This document shows positions 60,288-64,000 of a stretch of DNA of 64,000 nt, piece by piece. Source of the DNA: Neorhizobium sp. SHOUNA12A (GTDB lineage Bacteria; Pseudomonadota; Alphaproteobacteria; Rhizobiales; Rhizobiaceae); contig NZ_JALBGV010000025.1 in assembly GCF_023006505.1 (NCBI RefSeq), forward strand, positions 1 to 64,000, in the 5' to 3' direction. Positions within the stretch are counted from its first letter, which is position 1, and each line of letters opens with the position of its first letter. The notes under the pieces are model-generated. The model worked only from the letters and a program-made list of their open reading frames with translations. It did not search any database and had not been told where the DNA came from. Made by a program: the position numbers and the translations under genes.

Positions 60288-61040
60288 ATGGATGTCACCA
60301 TGTCCCCGAAAAACCCTGTCGTCAGCCGCGAGGAGTGGCTGGAAGCCCGGCGCAAGCTGCTGGCTCTGGAAAAGGAAGAGACCCATCTGCGCGACAAGGT
60401 GCGCGCCGAGCGTCAGGCAATGCCCTGGGTAAAGGTCGACAAGGACTACGTGTTCGACACTCCGAAGGGCAAAAAGTCGCTCGCCGAACTGTTCGACGGC
60501 CGCAGCCAGCTGCTCGTCTACCATTTCATGCTCGGCCCGGACTGGGATGCCGGCTGCCTCGGCTGTTCATTTCTCTCGGACCATATCGATGGCGCTCTGC
60601 CGCATCTCAACAACCACGACGTCACCTATGTCGCGGTGGCCCGCGCGCCGCTCGACAAGATCGAGGCCTACAAGAAGCGCATGGGCTGGAAATTCCCCTG
60701 GGTCTCGTCCTTCGGCAGCGATTTCAACTTCGATTATCACGTCTCCTTTACCAAGGAGGACCTCGCCAAGGAGAAGGTGTATTATAACTTCCGCGAAGTC
60801 CCGCCGTCAGAGGCGCATGACGAGCTGCCGGGTCTTTCCGCCTTCTACAGAAACGAGGCGGGCGAGATCTTTCATACCTATTCCAGCTATGCCCGCGGCG
60901 GCGAAGAGCTGATCGGCACGCTGATGATCCTCGACCGGGCACCACTTGGCCGCAACGAGGATTCGACGATGAATTTCGTCAAGCGCCACGACGAATACGA
61001 ACAGAAGCCACAGGAGACGGCTTCATCCTGCTGCCATTGA
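60288..61040 (+). CDS. DUF899 thioredoxin-like family protein
   Basis: A 250-residue protein: LSEEWLEARRKLL-type start, KVDKDYVFDTPKGKKSLAELFDGRSQLLVYHFMLGPDWDAGCLGCSFLSDHIDGALPHL, with a CxxC pair (GCLGCS) in a thioredoxin-like fold. DUF899 proteins are predicted thioredoxin-like oxidoreductases of unknown substrate. The C-terminus ends SSCCH. GGAGGAG precedes the ATG. It heads a cluster of four small detoxification-like genes under a Cys-containing MarR. Confidence 0.87.
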   Translation: MDVTMSPKNPVVSREEWLEARRKLLALEKEETHLRDKVRAERQAMPWVKVDKDYVFDTPKGKKSLAELFDGRSQLLVYHFMLGPDWDAGCLGCSFLSDHIDGALPHLNNHDVTYVAVARAPLDKIEAYKKRMGWKFPWVSSFGSDFNFDYHVSFTKEDLAKEKVYYNFREVPPSEAHDELPGLSAFYRNEAGEIFHTYSSYARGGEELIGTLMILDRAPLGRNEDSTMNFVKRHDEYEQKPQETASSCCH

Positions 61041-61081
61041 ACGGGTTCATTCTGGCGCTTCGAAAAGAGGAGGAGGAAAAG

Positions 61082-61561
61082 ATGAGCACGATGGAAATGC
61101 CCAAGCCGCAGGTCGAACACGGCTTTCTGGAAAGGATGGTCGGCCTCTGGGAGGTGACGTCCACCAGCATGGGCCATGACGAAAAATGGGTCGAAGTCTG
61201 CCGGTCGCTGAACGGCATCTGGTTCGTCGCCGAAGGCAGCGGCGAGATGCCGGGTGGCGGTGGCCCCGCCACCACCATTCTCACTCTCGGCTACGATCCG
61301 GCCAAGGGCAAATATGTCGGCACCTGGCTCGGCACGATGATGAACCATCTCTGGGTTTATGAGGGGGAGGTGTCGGACGACGGATCGGCGCTCAATCTCT
61401 ATACGACCGGCCCGGATTTCGCCAATCCCGGCAAGACCGGCGACTACCGCGAGCAGATCATCTTCACCGATGACGATCACCGCGTCTTCAATTCCAGCGC
61501 AAAACAGCCGGACGGCTCCTGGAAGCAGTTCATGGAGGCGAACTACGCCCGCAAGCGCTGA
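61082..61561 (+). CDS. DUF1579 family protein
   Basis: A 159-residue protein with the DUF1579 pattern LERMVGLWEVTSTSMG and TILTLGYDPAKGKYVGTWLGTMMNHLWVYEGEV, a lipocalin-like fold of unknown function. GAGGAGGAAA precedes the chosen ATG at 61082; an earlier in-frame start at 61037 overlaps the DUF899 gene by 4 bases. It belongs to the DUF899 cluster. Confidence 0.82.
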   Translation: MSTMEMPKPQVEHGFLERMVGLWEVTSTSMGHDEKWVEVCRSLNGIWFVAEGSGEMPGGGGPATTILTLGYDPAKGKYVGTWLGTMMNHLWVYEGEVSDDGSALNLYTTGPDFANPGKTGDYREQIIFTDDDHRVFNSSAKQPDGSWKQFMEANYARKR

Positions 61562-61621
61562 GCCTTGCGTGTGTCTAATTCAACGCGTCGGTCGACGCAG
61601 TCATTCGTAGAGGAGACGACC

Positions 61622-62434
61622 ATGTTGCAGACCGTTACCGGGTCTCGATCCGAGACCCATGGCAAATTCATCTGGGTCGAGCTGATGACGCCTGATACCG
61701 ATGCCGGCGGAAAATTCTATTCGTCGGTGGTCGGCTGGAAGATCAAGGAAATGTCGATGCCCGACATGCCCGCCTATTTCCTGTTCGAAATGGGAGAGGG
61801 CGACAATCGGCCGGGCGTCGGCGGCATGATGAACTTTCCGCCGGAACTCGAAGGCAAGATCCCGCCGAACTGGACCGGTTATGTCGCAGTCGACGACGTC
61901 GATCAGATGGCGAAGGACTATGTCGCCAATGGCGGCCGCGTCCAGCGCGAGCCGGAGGATATTCCGGGCATCGGCCGTTTCGCGGTCGTCGCCGATCCGC
62001 ATGGTGCGGTCATCTGCATCATGACGCCGATCCCGCCGGAGAACCCGCCGCAGGCACTGGCGCCCGATGCCGTCGGCAATGTCGGCTGGCGGGAACTTTA
62101 CGCCGGCAACGGCAAGGAAGCCATGGACTTCTACGGCAAGATGTTCGGCTGGACGCTCGACCACGATTTCGACATGGGGCCGATGGGCACCTACCACATC
62201 TTCTCCCATAACGGCCGGCAGATCGGCGGCATGATGACCAAGCCGGCGGAAGTGCCGATGGCTTGCTGGTGCTACTATTTTATCGTCGACTCGATCGACG
62301 CCGCAATCGCCCGGTTGACGGCAGGCGGCGGCAAGGTCGTCCATGGCCCGATGGAAGTTCCCGGCGGCTCCTGGATCGTCCAGGCGCTCGATCCGCAGGG
62401 TGCTTTCTTCGCGCTGACTTCCGCGAAGAAGTAA
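61622..62434 (+). CDS. Two-domain VOC (glyoxalase-like) protein
   Basis: A 270-residue protein with two consecutive VOC domains (about 14-130 and 150-265): FIWVELMTPDTDAGGKFYSSVVGWKIKEM, then VGWRELYAGNGKEAMDFYGKMFGWTLDHDFDMGPMGTYHIFSHNG and PGGSWIVQALDPQGAFFAL. Such proteins are often 27-kDa antigen-like (Cfp30B) glyoxalase-superfamily members, function unknown. GAGGAG precedes the ATG. It is the third gene of the DUF899 cluster. Confidence 0.88.
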   Translation: MLQTVTGSRSETHGKFIWVELMTPDTDAGGKFYSSVVGWKIKEMSMPDMPAYFLFEMGEGDNRPGVGGMMNFPPELEGKIPPNWTGYVAVDDVDQMAKDYVANGGRVQREPEDIPGIGRFAVVADPHGAVICIMTPIPPENPPQALAPDAVGNVGWRELYAGNGKEAMDFYGKMFGWTLDHDFDMGPMGTYHIFSHNGRQIGGMMTKPAEVPMACWCYYFIVDSIDAAIARLTAGGGKVVHGPMEVPGGSWIVQALDPQGAFFALTSAKK

Positions 62435-62444
62435 GCGGCATAGT

Positions 62445-62482
62445 CTGTTTTGGCAGGTGTTGGCTGTTTTGGCAGGTGTTGG
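62445..62482. repeat. Perfect 19-bp tandem duplication
   Basis: CTGTTTTGGCAGGTGTTGG occurs twice head to tail (62445-62463, 62464-62482) just after the VOC gene. It looks like a recent duplication in the intergenic region. Confidence 0.9.
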
Positions 62483-62562
62483 CCCTCATTCTGAAGTGCA
62501 TGTGGAGGCGTTGAAAAGACGCCGGCATGTCGCCAAAGGGTGAGGGCCTTCCCTTTTTATGT
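62481..62562 (+). terminator. Nested inverted repeats, probable terminator of the DUF899 operon
   Basis: GGCCCTCA (62481-62488) pairs with TGAGGGCC (62539-62546) over a 50-base loop that holds a smaller GGCGT-TGAAAAG-ACGCC hairpin. AAAGGG (62533-62538) can also pair with CCCTTT (62549-62556), followed by TTA. Several alternative folds compete, so it is either a weak terminator or a structured leader of the next gene. Confidence 0.5.
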
Positions 62563-62643
62563 TTCGAAAAACTGATTGCAAAGTGGAACTAGTTTGGTAG
62601 GTTGGAGCCAATTGCAGATCGCAACTGGTTCAAGGGGAAAGTT

Positions 62644-63330
62644 ATGTCCGATTCCAAACTGACATTCCTGATCGCCCACGGCGCCTGGACCGGCGGCTGG
62701 TCCTGGGAGCGGGTGCTGACCCGCCTGCATGCCAGGGGCCACCGCGCCTACGCGCCGACGCTGACCGGGCTTTGCGAGCGCAAGCACCTGGCGAGCCCCT
62801 CCGTCAACCTCGACACCCATATCGATGACCTGGTCAACGAGGCGGTCTACAAGGACCTGACGGATATCGTGCTCGTCGGCCATTCCTATGGCGGCATCGT
62901 CGCCACCGGCGTTGTCGAGCGTATGCCCGAGCGCATCCGCTCGATCGCCTATGTCGAGGCCTTCATCCCCGAGGACGGCATGAGCTTCACCGACTACGAT
63001 CCGGAGGGAGATTATTCCGCGCCGATGATCCCGGTGCCGGAAGGCCCCGGCGGTCATATGCGCGAAGAAGACGAGCTGTGGGCTGCACCCAAGGCGACGC
63101 CCCAGCCTTCCGGCACGCTGCGGCAGAGGCTGAAAGTCACCGGCGCCTATCAGCGCGTCCCGAAAAAGACCTTCATCGTCGCGACCGGCTGGGACGGGCC
63201 GTTTGGCCGGATGTCGGAGAAATATCGCGGCGCTCCCGGCTGGACCGTGCATGAGCTTGCCTGCGGCCACGATATCCCGATCGACATGCCGGACGAACTG
63301 ACGGCACTGCTGATCGAGGCGGCCCGATGA
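62644..63330 (+). CDS. Alpha/beta hydrolase (plant-esterase/MhpC-like)
   Basis: A 228-residue serine hydrolase: FLIAHGAWTGGWSWERVL (oxyanion HG), nucleophile VLVGHSYGGIVATG and the C-terminal His in LACGHDIPIDMPDEL. The family includes methylesterases and hydroxynitrile-lyase-like enzymes of plants and bacteria. AAGGGGAAAG precedes the ATG. Substrate is unknown. Expressed with the next gene (21-base gap). Confidence 0.88.
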   Translation: MSDSKLTFLIAHGAWTGGWSWERVLTRLHARGHRAYAPTLTGLCERKHLASPSVNLDTHIDDLVNEAVYKDLTDIVLVGHSYGGIVATGVVERMPERIRSIAYVEAFIPEDGMSFTDYDPEGDYSAPMIPVPEGPGGHMREEDELWAAPKATPQPSGTLRQRLKVTGAYQRVPKKTFIVATGWDGPFGRMSEKYRGAPGWTVHELACGHDIPIDMPDELTALLIEAAR

Positions 63331-63351
63331 GGAACGGTTAAGGAGTGGCCG

Positions 63352-63915
63352 ATGGCAAAACTGGTGTTCGAGATGATGATCTCGCTCGACGGCTATATCA
63401 ACGACGCCCGAGGCGATTTCGACTGGGGACATATCGACGCCGAGGTGCATGGTCACGCCAACGGAGAGGGGCGCCGCTGCGGCCTCGCCGTCTACGGCCG
63501 GCGCATGTACGAGACCATGGCCTTCTGGCAGACCTATCGGGGCGATACGCCGTTCGAGGCGGAATATGCGGAAATCTGGCGGCAGACCGACAAGATCGTC
63601 GTCTCGAAGACCTTGAACGAGCCGAAGACGCCGCGCACTAAACTGGTGACCTCTCTCGATGTCGATGCGATGCGCGATCTGAAGGCGCAAACCGGGGGGA
63701 ATATTTTCGTCTCCGGCCCGACGCTTGCCGCCGACTATCTGGATGCCGGCCTGGTCGACGAGATCGGCATCTATTACGTCCCCGTCGCGGTCGGCGACGG
63801 TACGCCGATGTTCCAGACCCGGAACAAGGTGAAACTCGCGCGCACCGAAGAGGTGCCCTTCACCAACGGCACCGTCTTTATCCGCTACGACGTCCTGAAT
63901 GGATCTAACGGATAG
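63352..63915 (+). CDS. RibD C-terminal/dihydrofolate reductase-like protein
   Basis: A 187-residue protein of the DHFR/RibD-C fold: MAKLVFEMMISLDGYINDARGDFDWGHIDAEVHG, YGRRMYETMAFW, and GGNIFVSGPTLAADYLDAGLVDEIGIYYVPVAVGDGTPMF. It lacks a deaminase domain, so it is a NADPH-dependent reductase of unknown substrate, common in regulators and drug-response clusters. It is 21 bases downstream of the hydrolase gene. AGGAG precedes the ATG. Confidence 0.85.
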   Translation: MAKLVFEMMISLDGYINDARGDFDWGHIDAEVHGHANGEGRRCGLAVYGRRMYETMAFWQTYRGDTPFEAEYAEIWRQTDKIVVSKTLNEPKTPRTKLVTSLDVDAMRDLKAQTGGNIFVSGPTLAADYLDAGLVDEIGIYYVPVAVGDGTPMFQTRNKVKLARTEEVPFTNGTVFIRYDVLNGSNG

Positions 63916-63987
63916 AATCTGGGGCCTGGTACCAGAGCGGATGTCGCCTCAAACTATTCTGAATACGCTGGGTGGAGGTTTTGCAGC

Positions 63988-64000
63988 ATGGCGAAACTCG
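63988..64000 (+). CDS. Start of a further gene (cut by window end)
   Basis: GGAGG (63974-63978) lies 9 bases before an ATG that begins MAKL. This is identical to the start of the preceding RibD-like gene, so a paralogous second reductase gene is plausible. Only four codons are visible. Confidence 0.35.

Overview
The window is chromosomal DNA from a high-GC alphaproteobacterium, most likely a member of the Rhizobiaceae (Rhizobium/Agrobacterium group). I infer this from the smc-ppdK end, the cysHDN and sbp-cysTWA sulfur genes, the lpiA-atvA(acvB) pair, the betCBA osmoprotectant operon, a ReAV-type asparaginase, DUF1127 proteins, a TIGR03808 protein, and two kinds of intergenic palindromic repeat typical of rhizobia. 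No prophage, transposase, CRISPR array or plasmid replication gene is visible.

Layout. 1-4.2 kb: the 3' end of smc, a three-hairpin candidate small RNA, and ppdK. 4.2-10.5 kb: a RelE-type toxin-antitoxin (TA) pair and mixed housekeeping genes (GNAT, VOC, sorbosone/glucose dehydrogenase-like, DUF2231, DUF1499, metallo-beta-lactamase hydrolase, two small lipoproteins). 10.8-12.9 kb: tRNA-Pro(CGG) followed by two lower-GC orphan genes, probably an acquired cassette. 13-23 kb: a LacI regulator, then the assimilatory sulfate region. In that region cysHDN runs leftward, an Rrf2-family regulator with four clustered cysteines sits in the middle, a parDE pair follows, and the sulfate ABC transporter runs rightward. 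23-33 kb: a frameshifted ClC antiporter gene, a flippase-less lpiA overlapping atvA behind a textbook FNR/FixK-type class II promoter, vapBC, and betCBA without a local betI. 33-38.4 kb: HdeD-like protein, an EAL-CBS-GGDEF protein, a quinone oxidoreductase whose 3' end is duplicated beyond an inserted higBA pair, then a short transcript encoding a 24-residue peptide and a DUF1127 gene. 38.4-51 kb: asparaginase, DeoR, LysR and MarR regulators each facing small metabolic or transport genes, two GSTs, a Tat-exported beta-helix protein and a PAS-GAF-GGDEF cyclase. 51-64 kb: a ligase-associated exonuclease and an ATP-dependent DNA ligase, two tandem L,D-transpeptidases, the OhrR/Ohr peroxide pair, and a MarR-controlled DUF899-DUF1579-VOC cluster. 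A hydrolase and a RibD-like reductase follow, and a further gene is cut by the window end.

How the genes work together. The sulfur genes form one functional block: CysTWA/Sbp import sulfate, CysDN activate it to APS, CysH reduces APS to sulfite, and the Rrf2 protein is the obvious candidate regulator. LpiA makes lysyl-phosphatidylglycerol and AtvA hydrolyses it, so that pair sets membrane charge, here apparently under low-oxygen control. BetC, BetB and BetA convert choline-O-sulfate to glycine betaine. Divergent regulator/target pairs (OhrR/Ohr, MarR/MFS, MarR/DUF899, DeoR/DUF4406, LysR/small protein) all have recognisable inverted-repeat operators between them.

The strongest points for follow-up are the FNR-type promoter on a truncated lpiA, the higBA insertion that rebuilt the end of the quinone oxidoreductase gene, the two candidate RNAs (1204-1418 and about 37803-37998), the incomplete Lhr/ligase repair module, and the single-base frameshift in the ClC gene.
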